A stretch of DNA of 64,000 nucleotides from Delphinapterus leucas (Eukaryota > Chordata > Mammalia > Artiodactyla > Monodontidae): the NCBI RefSeq assembly GCF_002288925.2, contig NW_022098037.1, forward strand, positions 4,252,227 through 4,316,226. The letters are read 5' to 3'. Position 1 is the stretch's first letter. Every line of letters begins with the position of its first letter. Shown here one piece after another: positions 1 through 11,140 of the stretch. Made by a program: the position numbers and the translations under genes. The notes below the pieces were generated by a model. That model saw only the letters and a list, made by a program, of their open reading frames with translations. It did not search any database and was not told the origin of the DNA.

Positions 1-950
1 CCTTTGGTAATTGTGTCAACGTTGAGGAAAGTCTTTACGTTGTACCTAAATTCCTCACGTTGCCTTTCCATGCAAGAGTCCAAGTAGCAAGTATCCTAAT
101 CTAGTAAGTGTTTAAGAATCGTTTAGGACCCCAAAGCTCACATGCCTTCGATCTACCCATATATGTTGGGTGCTTATCTGCAGCCTGGGGGCTGAATTTT
201 TAGCCTCCTAAAACTAACATCTCAGTCGCTCAGGGAGGAGAAATGATAACTGCAGCGAGAACGAGCCTTCCTGGACAATCTCTGAAAATGTAAAGCCTTC
301 CTGAGCTGCCCATTTGTTTTAGGGGCTCATGTTTGTAGGTGGCTGGTTTTCTTGGAGGGAAGCAGCAACGACAAAAACCCTCAAACCGCGGCGGTGGCAG
401 CATCCTTATAAAAACAGCATCTTGTTTGCCTTTGGCAAGTTTTAGCCTGGAGTAAAATTACACCCAAGTTGCAACCACCGAAATTGGGATGTCAATGGAA
501 ATGTTGATCCGACCTTCACGAAAGCAGCAAATTGCAGTCTTTGCTGCTCTAATACAGTTCGCCAAGGCGTAGAGTGGTTAAGTCCAAGCCCACTTTCCCC
601 TCCGATTAATAATGTATAAAAAATACGAGGAGAGAGGGCACACTCAACAGCAACCCTTCCAGGGTCTGTTTTTCCAGCTACTCCTCAAAAGTGACTCAAA
701 GCGCACCTGGAAATTACATGGATTGGTGTGGCTTTTTAATACTGAAGACAAATGACCTTTGGAAAATATCTACTCGTGAAAGTCAAACCATTTGGAAAGA
801 CATCCGGCAATTTACCGCTTCAAACTCCTTGCAACCCCGAAGATGAGGAAAGGAAAGGGAAAATGCGCCCAACCCGAGAGAGAAAAACAATAACCAAACC
901 ATGTTTTTTGAGGGGGAAAAAAAACCAAAAAAAGGCCCACACAGTGGAGA
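1..950. other. Upstream flank of the CpG island
   Basis: No gene or recognisable repeat is visible here. GC content is ordinary and rises sharply after about 950. A TATAAAAA string lies at 615-622, but it is over 300 bp from the island and may be chance. Open frames starting at 752 and 783 run into the GC-rich island and look like chance frames. Confidence 0.5.
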
Positions 951-1960
951 CCGCCAGCCTGGCTGCAACAAATGCCCTTATCGCAGCCTTTCCGGATCTC
1001 CGACCCGGCTTCCTTTTTTTCTCCCGCAACCGCATCTTGGCAAGCTGGGGCCGTGGACGGGGTAGCTGTACCCCACGCCGCCCGCAGTCACGCCGCTACT
1101 CACCCGAGCCCCTCGGCACTAGCGACGGCAGCGGTCGCGGGCTGGCTGCGAGCCGGTATCCGCGAGGGCTGGCGGGCTCTGGCCCCCGAGGACGCGGACA
1201 TGTGGCAGGAACCTCCGCTCCCCTAGCCGTTGCCTCTGAGCATCTTTCTGGGCACCCCCAGCGAATGCGAGCCGCGAGGCGAGGGCGAGCGCGCCGAGGA
1301 ACGGGGCGGAGAGGCGCCGAGCCTGGCCGCGCCGCGCCGAGCGCCGGGCTCTCCCGGCGAGGTCCCCGGGCCCGCGTGCGCGCCCCCCGCGGCGCCCCCC
1401 ACCCCGCCGCGCGCCCTCGCACGCGCCCGGCCCCACGCGGCGCGCGCCAGCCCGGGAGGCGGCGGCGTCCGCGGCGGCGGCGCGTCTTCCCCCGAGCGCG
1501 GTCTTCAGGGCGGCCGGCTGCGCTCTCTATTGTTCTGCGGTTGCCTCCCGGGGGTGGGTGGCCGGGGCGGGTGGGAGGCGTTGGCTTAGTTCCCGGGAGG
1601 GCTTACCAGTCAGTCGGACCCGAAGTGCGAGAGCGACGCGGGCTCGGGCACGGCGCGCGGGGGCTGCAGGGCGCCCAGCGCCGCGGGCTGCCGACGCGCG
1701 GGGGCTTCCTCCTCCCGCACTAGGTCCCGCTCGGCGCCCGGCGCATCCTGTGTTACTATGGATATCTCGCTCTTCGCCGCCCCCTCCTCGCCCTCCGAGA
1801 GGCCGCCGCCGAGGCAGCAGCCAGGCAGCTCCGCAGGCGCCCAAGTGACCAGCTCGGCGGCGGCAGCGGCAGTGGCGGCCGCCGCCACTGCCGCCGTGGC
1901 CGCCGCTGGGCACAGGAGGAGGAAGATGGGGAGAAGGCAGGTTCTGCTCTGTCCTCGAGG
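950..1960. promoter_or_regulatory. CpG island, likely promoter and first exon of a host gene
   Basis: This kilobase is very rich in G+C and dense in CpG, unlike the rest of the window apart from the L1 leader near 14.1-15.0 kb. In mammals such an island usually marks an unmethylated promoter with a spread-out start region. Long overlapping frames on both strands are expected from the lack of A/T stops and are not evidence of coding by themselves. The island could serve a + strand gene whose next exon is at 56,685, a - strand gene using the donor at 1606, or both. Confidence 0.8.
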
Positions 1961-2026
1961 CCACCTCGAGTTTCCTCCCACTAACCAAGCTGCTTCGAGT
2001 TCACGACGCAGGAGAAGCCACAGCAT
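1607..2026 (-). other. Possible minus-strand first exon ending in a good splice donor
   Basis: Read on the minus strand, the sequence gactg/gtaagc gives a strong donor, with the last exon base at 1607 and the intron starting at 1606. A minus-strand frame runs from an ATG at 2026 to a stop at about 1610, just before the donor. It has a leucine-rich start (MLWLLL) and a poly-alanine stretch. Because the stop falls just before the donor, this exon would more likely be 5' untranslated than coding in that frame. The rest of such a gene would lie to the left of the window. The donor is seen directly; the exon is inferred. Confidence 0.35.
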
Positions 2027-2042
2027 TACTCAACTTGGGTGA
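1758..2042 (+). CDS. Candidate alanine-rich open frame in the CpG island, unproven
   Basis: A 94-codon frame begins with an ATG in a strong context (A at -3, G at +4). It opens with MDISLFAAPSSPSE, then has a proline/glutamine stretch, about 20 residues that are mostly alanine, and a basic arginine/serine tail. The alanine run comes from the GCN repeat around 1855-1910, which is partly palindromic and therefore reads as alanine on the other strand too. I do not recognise it as any protein family. No strong donor closes it on the + strand: ggcag/gttctg near 1940 and tgg/gtgact near 2040 are both weak. It may be a 5' leader or an upstream frame rather than a real protein. What would favour coding is conservation of the frame in other mammals. 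Confidence 0.25.
   Translation: MDISLFAAPSSPSERPPPRQQPGSSAGAQVTSSAAAAAVAAAATAAVAAAGHRRRKMGRRQVLLCPRGHLEFPPTNQAASSSRRRRSHSITQLG
1866..1894. repeat. Perfect 14-bp inverted repeat with a 1-nt spacer
   Basis: The left arm at 1866-1879 (gcggcagtggcggc) is the exact reverse complement of the right arm at 1881-1894, with a single c between. It sits inside the alanine-coding GCN stretch and would form a very stable GC hairpin in RNA or DNA. Confidence 0.85.
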
Positions 2043-2317
2043 CTGGTGGTGGCACCACCCGGAGCCACTAGCGTTCCAGCTGTTCTCTGAGGGCAGTGAT
2101 CGGCCCCCAGCAGACTTGGAGGGTCGCGGTTAAGATTCTGAGTAAGATTTTGATACGATTCAAACACCTCTCCCCCCACCCCCAGTTCCCACAGAAGTTA
2201 TCATTTTACTGCTACCAACAGTTGTCGAAACTAACTTGGGCAAAGGTTTCTCTTCAAAATTATGCCAATTAAATGAAGTATAATACATCTGACCTTAAAT
2301 GACAAGGCCTTTCTCTC
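2043..2317. other. Transition from CpG island to AT-rich DNA
   Basis: G+C falls quickly and includes a C-run near 2170-2184. I see no gene or named repeat. A weak possible + strand donor (tga/gtaaga) lies near 2140. Confidence 0.4.
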
Positions 2318-2511
2318 TTTTTTTTGCGGTACGCGGGCCTCTCACTGTTGTGGCCTCTCCCGTTGCGGAGCACAGGTTCCGGACGTGCAGGCTCAGGGGC
2401 CATGGCTCACGGGCCTAGCCGCGGAGCGGCATGTGGGATCTTACCAGACCGGGGCACAAACCCGTGTCCATCGGCAGGCGGACTCTCAACCACAGCGCCA
2501 CCAGGGAAACC
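2318..2511 (-). mobile_element. CHR-type tRNA-derived SINE, cetacean form, antisense
   Basis: A T-run at 2318-2325 is the antisense A-tail. It is followed by the standard CHR body, including the reverse complement of the tRNA-like head (ccaccagggaaac at the right end) and cggacgtgcaggct in the middle. The head lies at the right, so the element points left. No clear target-site duplication was found. Confidence 0.9.
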
Positions 2512-2990
2512 TCTCCCGTATATATGTTTTTAATGCCAATAGTGTTTCCTTGCCATAAATAAATAAAAATAGTATGTGGCTTACAGACTGCTTAATACCA
2601 TAACATTCAAATAAACATATCTGGCAACCCACACACTTCAGTTCCTCGTTGTTTCAGCGTTCCATCCAAAAGCGTGAGTTGCCCACTTAGTCTGGGATAC
2701 GAACCACGGATTCCCACAGAGGATAACCAACGTTTGAACACAAGGTAACAGCACCCAAACAGTTTGTGAAAAATAGGTTGGAATGAAGAAACTTTACATA
2801 AAAGTACTTAAGGAAATGTATGACATGATGAACTCCAAACGGTTCTTATAATCAACCTGTTGTTCTGGGCACATTTTCTTTCTAAACTTTTTGAATACGC
2901 ATTTATTGTCTCAAAACCAAAGAACAACGATTTTGATCAACTGCAAAACATCAGACACTGAAATAGAAATGTTAATCGATTTTTAAAATA
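2512..2990. other. Unannotated AT-rich stretch
   Basis: No gene, no long frame and no repeat that I recognise. Confidence 0.4.
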
Positions 2991-3150
2991 ATAGGTAACG
3001 TTTACTGAGCACTTATTTGCCAGACATCTGTGAATTATCTCATTTAATTCTCACAGCCCTATGAGGTAGGTTTTATTATTATTCTTGCTTTACAGATTAA
3101 AAAAAAAAGGTTTAGAGAGATGTGCAACTATCAGTTATGGGACAACATCC
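2990..3150 (+). repeat. MIR-family SINE fragment
   Basis: The order 'tttactgagcacttatttgccag', 'tcatttaattctcacagccct', 'atgaggtaggttttatta' and 'tttacagatt' (each shown here in part) is the typical decayed MIR core and 3' half. The strand follows that reading. Confidence 0.7.
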
Positions 3151-3319
3151 ACTTTCTTAAGCAAGAAACACTGAATGTCCACCGTTTTGTCTACTGTCAT
3201 GTCATTGTCTGCTTGGGTGAAGTTCAGGGCAACAGTATCTGAAGCCACCCTGCTAGCAAAGGATGGGGCTAGGATATAAACTCATGCCTGTCAACCTCCA
3301 GAGTGTGAGCCCTTAGCCA

Positions 3320-4839
3320 TATGGAAACTATTTCTCATTTCCATAAGGGGTTCATAAAGCTTTTTGATTTTCTGTCTTACACCTATAGAAAACGAAACAG
3401 GTTGGACATGAGCTGCCTTCTTGACTGGGGCATGTTCGGATGTCTGTTTTCTGAGATCAGCAAACTTTTGATGGGTTGGGAAGTCAGGCCATTCAGTTCT
3501 ATTTCTCACTCTGCAACTGAAACACATGTGACTTGAGGTGGAATAGGTGTTTTCTTAGTTTCCCAATCTTGGAAATAACCAAAGAATGACATTTCCCAAT
3601 AACCAAAGAATGCTTTCCCAAAGAAAGCATCATTCTCTTCTCGATATTGTTCTCTGGTAACAATACTGGGCTATCAGAGATGTCATTTATTAGTGATGAA
3701 CTGCAGGCTCTTTAGAAAGGAGTTATGCTAGCATTTTTGTATTGTGTCGAATCCTCTGTACTATAGAATAATTTGGGGCTGTAGGCCGTTTTGTGTCTGA
3801 AACACCTTTAGAGAATGATGCAAATCTAACTCCCTGTCAGCATTTGTGCTTGACTAATGAAAACTCTTCTTGAGGGAACTGGGAGGGAAAGCTGCTGTCC
3901 AGAGCGGCTGTCACTGATGCTCCATGCAGCATAATCAGCTCACATATGAAATACTGTAGTCCTGGAAATTAACTTCAGCGTGGCAATAATGAAATTTGGT
4001 GATGACCTCCAGGTATGCATATTAAAATATAAAGTTCTTTTCAGTATAATGTCCTACTGGTTGGAGTAAAAACATTGCATAATTCACAGAAGAATGACTT
4101 TTTACTCTCTGGCCTACTTATAGCTGAAATTTTAGACATTTTTATGTTCTAGGATAGCATAAAGGATGTAAGAGATCACCTTCTAAAGCTCTCTCATATT
4201 GTAGAAAAGGAAATTGATACTTAGAATGGTTAATTCACTTGCCCAACGACCTAACCTAACTAGAAGCAGAGCAAAACCATGAATTTTTGCCATTTGTTCA
4301 GACACTTAACCATGATACTATGGTTCCCCAGGATATTCAATGTCAGAATTATTTTTTCCTTCAGTTATTTTTTGCTAAAAATCAGTCAAATTCCAATTTA
4401 TGTTATTTAAAATACAAATGATATATAATCTTGTGTTCTTTTACTTGGAGGATATCTACTGATCTTTAGTGCTCTGGTTATATTAAGTAATACATTGTTT
4501 CTTGAAAAATGAGACAATTTAGAAAAGACTCTTATAGTGCAAATGCCCAAACTCCCTATAGCTCCAGCGAAATGTAAAGCATTCATTCCATTACAGGTCA
4601 TCAGGATTGCAACCCTTTTGACATAAACTTCTTATTTAACAGTAGCAATTTTATATCAGAAAGGACTAACATTTGGGATTCTCCAATTTGCATTTAAAAA
4701 ATTATCCAGAAGACCATGTTGAATTGTCTAGTCTCAGAAAGTCTAAAGATGGTGGTAGCATTTCCAACAGATACATAAAACACTGATTTGAGTCCTCTGT
4801 ACAGATTTAGAGGGATAGAATTACAATGATTTATTCATT
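3320..4839. other. Unannotated intronic or intergenic DNA
   Basis: No exon-like block or confident repeat is seen. A short imperfect repeat, with ataaccaaagaatg present twice, lies near 3575-3613. Short open frames here have no splice signals or familiar protein character. Confidence 0.4.
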
Positions 4840-5070
4840 GGTTTGGAGGTAGTACTATGCAAATAGTTAAGCTCCCGGCTTTGGAAACAGGACAGTGGGT
4901 TCAAGTAATGGCTATTCCACTTGGTAGTTTTGTGATCTTGAGTAAGTTACTTAACTTTTTCCAGCTTCACTCCTCCACTTTGCAAAATGAATATGATAAT
5001 AAAGGAAATGACTTCACAGAGTTGTGGTCAGGAGGAAATGAGATTACCCGTGTAGGGTGGTCTTTCTGAT
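4840..5070 (+). repeat. MIR-family SINE fragment
   Basis: This has the characteristic MIR order: a central 'gtgatcttgagtaagttact', then 'ttccagcttcactcctcc', then a 'gcaaaatgaatatgataata' stretch. It is degraded, as expected for a mammal-wide repeat. Confidence 0.7.
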
Positions 5071-5462
5071 GTGCCAATTTGGCTAGGTTATAGTCCCCAG
5101 TTACTTAATCAAACACTAATCTCGGTGTTGCTGTAAAGGTATTGTGTAGATGTGAGTAAAGTCCGTAATCAGTTGACTTTATCTAAGGGAGGTTATCCTG
5201 GATAATCAGGTTCAATCAGTTGAAAGGCCTTAAGAGCAGAACTGAGGTTTCCCCAAAGAAAAGGAAACTCCATCTGTGAACGGCAGTTTCAGCCCCTGCC
5301 AAAGAGTTTAAGCCTGCCCTTCCTGAGAGCCTGCCCTACAGATTTCAGACTTGCCTAGCCAGTCCTCACAATCACATGGGTCAAGTCCTTGCAATAAATC
5401 TCTTAGTATACACCTCCCACTGGTTCTGCTTCTCTGATTGAACCCTCACTTATACATGTTGT
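5071..5462 (+). repeat. Old dispersed mammalian repeat, family not named
   Basis: The order of 'caaacactaatctcggtg', 'atcagttgactttatctaag', 'cagttgaaaggccttaaga', 'ttgcaataaatctcttag' and a terminal 'ggttctgcttctctgattga' matches a common old mammalian repeat that I remember but cannot assign with certainty. It is well diverged and has no open frame. Confidence 0.5.
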
Positions 5463-6085
5463 AAAGAATTAACTATAGTATCTGGCACATGAAAAGCACT
5501 CCAAAAATGTTAGCTAAAATGTTTTTGTTTAAAAACCTTTATTCAACACCTCTCACATTCACAGCATTGGGATATGCACTCTGATAAAAATGTCTTAGAA
5601 TTCTGAGATAGAATAGGGATAGATACCTATTACCTTCAATGTTAGTAATCCCAACCAGGAAGGGATTTAATGTTTGAGTAAAATTTCCAGAAAAACAAGG
5701 GAAAAGGCCAACAGGGTTGATCATTCCATCTGGAGCTATGTGGAGGAATCATGCAAATCTAGTATGAGGACGGTTTCTTGGGTTAGGAAGACAATGAACA
5801 AAAAGGCAGGCATTCCTTTTTTGATTGACCTATATAGATTTAGCACCTGAAACTATGAAGAAAACTGATCTTCAATCATGGGATTCCATGATGTAATAGA
5901 TTCATCTCTGACTGTTGGTCTTAAGACAACTAGAATTATATACTTAACAGAACTGCTCTGAGATTCCTGGAGGAAAAAATATTCTTATATTTAAGAATAT
6001 TAAAGCAAAAGATCTTTCTTGTCTCAATGTTAGCTTATCTTAGTATTCTACATTATTATATTTTACAGGTTTTAGTTTGTTTTGA
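5463..6085. other. Unannotated AT-rich stretch
   Basis: Only short chance frames are present. I see nothing that supports a gene. Confidence 0.4.
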
Positions 6086-6310
6086 GCATTTTTTAATTTT
6101 ATTTTTTATTGAAGTATAGTGATGTACAATATTATGTAAGTTACAGGTGTACACTATAGTGAGTCACAATTTTTAAAGGTTATAAAGGTTATTTGTAGCT
6201 ATTATATTGGCTATATTCCCCAGATTGTACAATATATCCTTGTAGCTTATTTTATACCTGATTGTTTGTACCTCTTAATTCCTTACCCTTATATTGTTTT
6301 GAACATTTTT
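6086..6310 (-). mobile_element. 3' end of an old L1, antisense
   Basis: The sequence 'ttttattgaagtatagtgatg' (in part) followed by 'ttacaggtgtacactatag' is the reverse complement of an old L1 3' untranslated end. The same motif reads forward as 'gctgtacaccagaaact' near 33,280. The piece is 5'-truncated and carries no coding sequence. Confidence 0.7.
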
Positions 6311-8424
6311 AAGCAAAGGGAAAAATACCTTAAAAATACCATGAAAAAAGCAGGCATGGTACAAACCTACTTAAATACAAGCTGCCTCTATCCTTCAGAG
6401 TTATGATTCCAAGCATACAAAACTTAAAGCTGGAAATACCTCAGCTCAGTAAACCAAGTCCAGGAAGGCTGTCTCAGATGCAAATAGGATTAAAAGGTGA
6501 TGAAGAGGAGAGAGAGACTGAGAACCTTTTGACTTTTTATTAAAGCTCTGGTAACTTAGAATCAATCTTACCAATGAACATGTTTTAAACTGTGTATTTG
6601 CTAGAGAGAGCTGTCCTGTGATCCTTTATACCATACTAGTGATTTTTTAAAATGGTAGTGAGATAAAAATACTTCTCATTATGCCAAGATTCACTGAATG
6701 CCTATGATCTCAAACACTGAGCTGGGTGCTCAGGGATAGGAAGATAAAGTAGAGAGGGACTCTAATTTTGTGGAACTCTTTCTCTGGGTAACTCCTTTTG
6801 GAAATCCTTATGGATTTCAACTAACATGTAACTTACCCCAGGAAAATTTGAATACATCCCTTGTCCTGCACTGGCCTAGACAAAATTCTTTTTTTCTCAT
6901 AGTAACTTTGCTGCTTCTAATATAGCATTTATTTTTTTTTGGTAATTATTTGTTTAGTTATGGATATCCTCATAAGACTGCATGTGATAAAGGACCTTGC
7001 TTATGCGATAATTTATGTTCAGCTCTTGACCCCAGATAGGCATTAGGCGAATATTTACTGAACACCTGAAAGAAAGTTTGAGACACTGAATTTTAGTTGC
7101 TTTCCAAATAGACACATGCAGAAAGCAGACAGAATATAAATCTGGAGCTGAGGAGAGAGGTGAGGGCAAGAAATATGATTTGCTATCAGCTAATTCCTGG
7201 TAGTTGGAGGGCCTGGGAGTGGAACTGCCATCAACTAGAACCACGTGTATAATTACGAAAGAGAAGGTTTGAGGTCAGAACTCTGGACAGCGCCCACATT
7301 TTCCATTTTACACCGTGTGATGATACATGGCCCGCTGGCTAGGATAGAAAGGTTTCAGGAAACCTCACTCCCAAATAAATCTTTTTAACCACGTGAACAA
7401 GTTTCTAACAGAAAGATATTTCAGAACTAAGCTATTGTAGAGATAGGAGCACTATGAATATGGATTTATAATCATGATATTGTGGAATTTTACCTTCTAA
7501 TATGTAGAAAGTGGGACTTTAAATTTTGTAAAAAAAAAAAAAATTGGTATGTATAGATAGAGGGCATGGCACGTGAGTCAGAGAGAAAGAGTCTGTGTAA
7601 CGGCAAAGCGACAAAATCAAGGAGTTCCACGAAAGGTAAGCGTTAGGGAAGGCTCTGAGTGGTGTTTGGGCATGTGTAGCTGTTGGCGGTGTGTGTCCAC
7701 TGCAGAAGCAATGTGGCTCTCCCTTATACTCAGCGCTTGCTTGTCATTAATGAGACACGTAAGGCATAGGCCGACTTCCAATGCTCATAGATTTTATTAT
7801 TTTTATTGCATGATCATACTTTTGCTGTGGAAAAATTCCTTTATTTGGATAGTAAATTTAAAACAACTTATAGACTACCTATTAACCATGGGCATATTTA
7901 CAGATCTAACCACCAAGCTAACAACCCAGAGCAGAGGAGACTTTTACACTTTTTCCTGAAGGCAAGCAGGCTTGGAATCCAGGGGGAATGAATGTAAACA
8001 CTGAAGCCCATCTGCCAGGAATGTTCTGCCCCAGTCTTCTGAATTAGGCCTAGGGACTTCTTTTGGATGCTAACTACATTCAAGGCCTGAGCCACGTACA
8101 GCTCCACTGAGCCATAGCTAAGACATTCGCTTGCAGACTTTGCTTACAAGCAGCCCCTGAGAATCAGTCTCAGCCGCACAGCACAGGTGTTAAGTACCTC
8201 ATCCTTCTAACAACACCTTTAGCCAACCAAACAGCTGTGTACAACGCTGGCAGCAACTTTCAAAGTTAGCTATGAGAAGACAATGCTCCAGTAATCTGAT
8301 CTGGGTGTCTCTTTCACTAAACGGCTGTAGATTCCAGCTTTCCCAGGACAGCTCCCTTTAAATGAGTCAGACCATGAGATCTGATTTTTTGTTCAGAAAA
8401 ATATGGTTTACAGCATAGTGGAGA
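6311..8424. other. Unannotated stretch with minor repeat traces
   Basis: A short MIR- or L2-like tail lies near 6680-6780. An A-run lies at about 7530-7543. The longest frame (7573-7959, 128 codons) has no splice context and no recognisable family, so I treat it as chance. Confidence 0.4.
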
Positions 8425-8690
8425 CTTGTAATTGGAGACCTTAAGGAGGTAGTATAATGTACAGAAGAAGGCTGTGGGCTCCTACCTGAGTTCAAGTCTG
8501 GCTCTATAATTTACTAGTTGTAGGCTCTAAGCAAGTTGCTAACCTTGGTGCACCTCAGTTCCTGCATCTGTAAAATAGGGATAATTGTTCTTTAAGGATG
8601 TTGTTTAAGGATTAAATGTGTGCACCCATGTAAAAAAATCTACCATAATACCTGGAGCACAATAATTATTTAACCAAAGAATTAAGTTCA
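8425..8690 (+). repeat. MIR-family SINE
   Basis: A nearly full MIR layout is visible: 'gaggtagtataatgtacag' at the head, 'gagttcaagtctggctcta', 'taagcaagttgctaacctt', 'catctgtaaaatagggata' and the tail 'atacctggagcacaataa'. Confidence 0.8.
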
Positions 8691-9189
8691 CTCTAGTATT
8701 AATTCATAAGCTTTCAGAATCAAGAGGCTACTCCAAATTATCAATTGAACTAAATAACAAAGATCATTCCCATAGCACCTTATGGCGTGCTTATCAGCTG
8801 TGTAGGTGAAGAAGCGCCCACGCACCTGAGAGTGGACAGTAACTTTTTGTACAGTAGACTCATAATAAAGTTTCTTCCCTCCACAGGATTTTGTGGAGGA
8901 CAAGACAGCCTATCATTTGGTGATTAGGCATGTCATTATGCTAATTCTGTAGTAATGTACCTTAGGAGTACTGAAATATACTAGAGGGACAAAGGGAGAT
9001 AGAATTACATAATACATATTAAAATCATTATTTTAATACTAGTTTATTTAAAGATTAATTATATCATTATATGGATTATATTAATATTAATATAACAATT
9101 ATATTAATTATATTAAAATAATAATTTTGGGTTGGAATAACTGAATCTTAGGATAGGAAGGTATGGTTGATATTCACTGTTTTTTCCTG
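8691..9189. other. Unannotated, with an AT-rich core at 9000-9130
   Basis: The block 9040-9125 is made almost only of A and T, with repeated tatatta/ttaatat units, and would be low-complexity in any search. There is no gene evidence. Confidence 0.5.
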
Positions 9190-9720
9190 CTTAATACCCA
9201 GTCCCTCTACTTTTGTTACCAATAGTCTGATTTTTCACTGGGGACCCACCTCTCCAGTCCTGAGCCATGAAATTCTAGAAGCCCTAAAAGATCTGACCAT
9301 GGAGAGGACCTGTGATCCACTGGCCTAACAACGGGTTCCATCACTCAGCCACAGTAGTTCGTTCAGGGAGGGTCACGACCAGAACTGTACAGGAAACACT
9401 GGGAAAGAGGGGAACTCTTTTCACTGACATTTCTGAGCTGATGACACAGGCATTGCTAGGGTGCTGAACTTAATGTCTGGAGCTGCCAGTGTCCATCCTG
9501 TGCGGAAGGTCTGCCCAAGAGTGCAGCCAGTGCAGAGGGAGCAGAGTGGAAGTATGGAGTGAGAGACTGAAGGATTCCAGTGAAAGCATTCGAGGCTCTG
9601 GATCCAGTCTTGCCTGAAACCTCTGGACTTTATCTCTTTCGTGAGCCAATAAATTCCTTACGTTGAGTTGGGTTTCTGGCACTTGTAATTGAAAGTGTCC
9701 TCACTTCCTTGGACGGAACT
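9190..9720. repeat. Old dispersed repeat ending near an AATAAA-like motif, family uncertain
   Basis: The right part ('ctggatccagtcttgcctga', 'gtgagccaataaattcctta', 'gagttgggtttctggcactt') resembles the end of a common old mammalian repeat. A weak relative occurs near 59,700-59,870. I cannot name the family. Confidence 0.4.
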
Positions 9721-9924
9721 TAAACACAGTTTATCTCAACTTCCCATCTGATGTTTGACTCTCCTCTATAACTTCTAGTGAAAGAGTTACTCAAACAAGA
9801 CTTGGACTCTTCCAGTGACAGTTAGCTCATTATCAACTGAAGAAGCCTATTCCATTGTTGGGGCTTTTACTCCTACAAAAGTCTTCTTAAACTAAGGGAG
9901 AACTTCTTTTCTGAAACTTTTGTA

Positions 9925-10030
9925 TAGTTACCATTTATTTTGTACCTACTGGGGGGCAGGGGCCTTGTGCTATGTTATGCTAACAAATGTAAAATTTATT
10001 ATCTCATTTAATTCTCAAAACAATCTGATA
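9925..10030 (+). repeat. MIR-family fragment
   Basis: 'accatttattttgtacctac', 'gtgctatgttatgctaacaa' and 'ttatctcatttaattctcaa' follow the MIR 3' half. Confidence 0.6.
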
Positions 10031-10300
10031 TAAAATGATTTTGGAAGCCACTTCAGAAATCCAGCTGAGAAATGATACGGGGCTGAGGTAAGGGCTGGGG
10101 GAGGGGGTGGGGATAAAGTAGATAGGGATGGATCTGGAGATACAAAGATGTAGCATCTCAGTGACCTGGTGGCTGAATGGAGGGTGAGGGCAAGAGAGAA
10201 AGTGGAGTCCAAGATGACCTCTGGATATTAGACATATCGCGAAAAAACAGGGAAGGAACAAGTTTGTGTGGGGAAAGATGAAGGTTCTGCTAGTTACCTA
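10031..10300. repeat. Fragment of an old dispersed repeat, also seen at 60.9-61.4 kb
   Basis: The words 'gagagaaagtggagtccaag' followed by 'atgacctc' parallel 'gagagaaagaaaggaatcaa' followed by 'ggatgactcc' near 61,400. Both therefore look like members of one old family that I cannot name. No coding sense. Confidence 0.4.
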
Positions 10301-10679
10301 AAGAGGTACTATAAACCAGTGGGGTCAATACTTCCAAGGGCATGGGACAGCTCTATAAATTTTAAAAAATTTTAACAGAATCTGAATCAGTGTTAATTAA
10401 GAAATCATCCAGAACAATTTTTGCATAGACTTGTGTCACATGGGTGCAGGTCAGAATAACATGTTTATGTTCAACGCTCAAGATCAGGTTCTCCCTTCTC
10501 TCTTCCTGCCAGCATCTTGGGAGGCAGAGGAGAGGAGCCAGAGAACTCAGCATGAGGATGCAGCAGAGTTTGCCTGAGCCACAGGGGAGCGGAGCCTGAC
10601 TTTGAGGTTCTGGAGCTAAAGAGAAGTGCATACCTGTGGAAGATGTTTCTGGGAATGGGAAAGAGACAGGAAGGGAAGA

Positions 10680-10850
10680 AACATATTTCTTATGTACCTA
10701 CTATGTACTAGGACTTTATATGCATTACCTCAACAACCCTGGAGGTTGTTACTATTATTCTATTACCGTCTTTTTTCTGAAGATGAAGAAATTATGGCGG
10801 CTCCGAGAGGTTAAGTAAATTTTCCAAGATCTAACAGCACTGGAATTAAA
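10680..10850 (+). repeat. MIR-family fragment
   Basis: 'cctactatgtactaggactt', 'cctcaacaaccctggaggtt' and 'gaagatgaagaaattatggc' give the MIR layout. The 62-codon and 60-codon frames over this region belong to the repeat. Confidence 0.75.
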
Positions 10851-10959
10851 TACGGGGTGTATGGCTCTGAGACCCATGATTTCTTCTTTATGCCATGCTT
10901 AAAAAATGATCCTTAAAAAATGATCAGTTATAAGATATTTTCTAGCTGAAAAAATATAT

Positions 10960-11140
10960 TCACACACTATCTCAATTAATCCTCTAAATAGCAACCCAGA
11001 GGTTAGTACGGCTAATACTGTTCCTGTTTCATAGATAATGAAACTGAGTCCCTGAGAGGTTCATCGATTTGCTCAAGGGCACACAGCTAGTAAGCAGCAG
11101 AACCATGGCTGGAATTCAAAATTCCTAACTCCAAGCCTCA
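10960..11140 (+). repeat. MIR-family fragment
   Basis: 'cagaggttagtacggctaat', 'gataatgaaactgagtccct', 'gctcaagggcacacagctag' and 'gctggaattcaaaattccta' follow the MIR 3' half. Confidence 0.75.

Noticed and set aside
752..1723. 323-codon open frame on the + strand through the CpG island
   Set aside because: It is arginine/glycine/proline/alanine-rich throughout, overlaps equally long frames on both strands, and starts in ordinary flank. High G+C explains the lack of stops.
7573..7959. 128-codon frame as a possible exon
   Set aside because: No acceptor or donor can be supported and the sequence resembles no known family.
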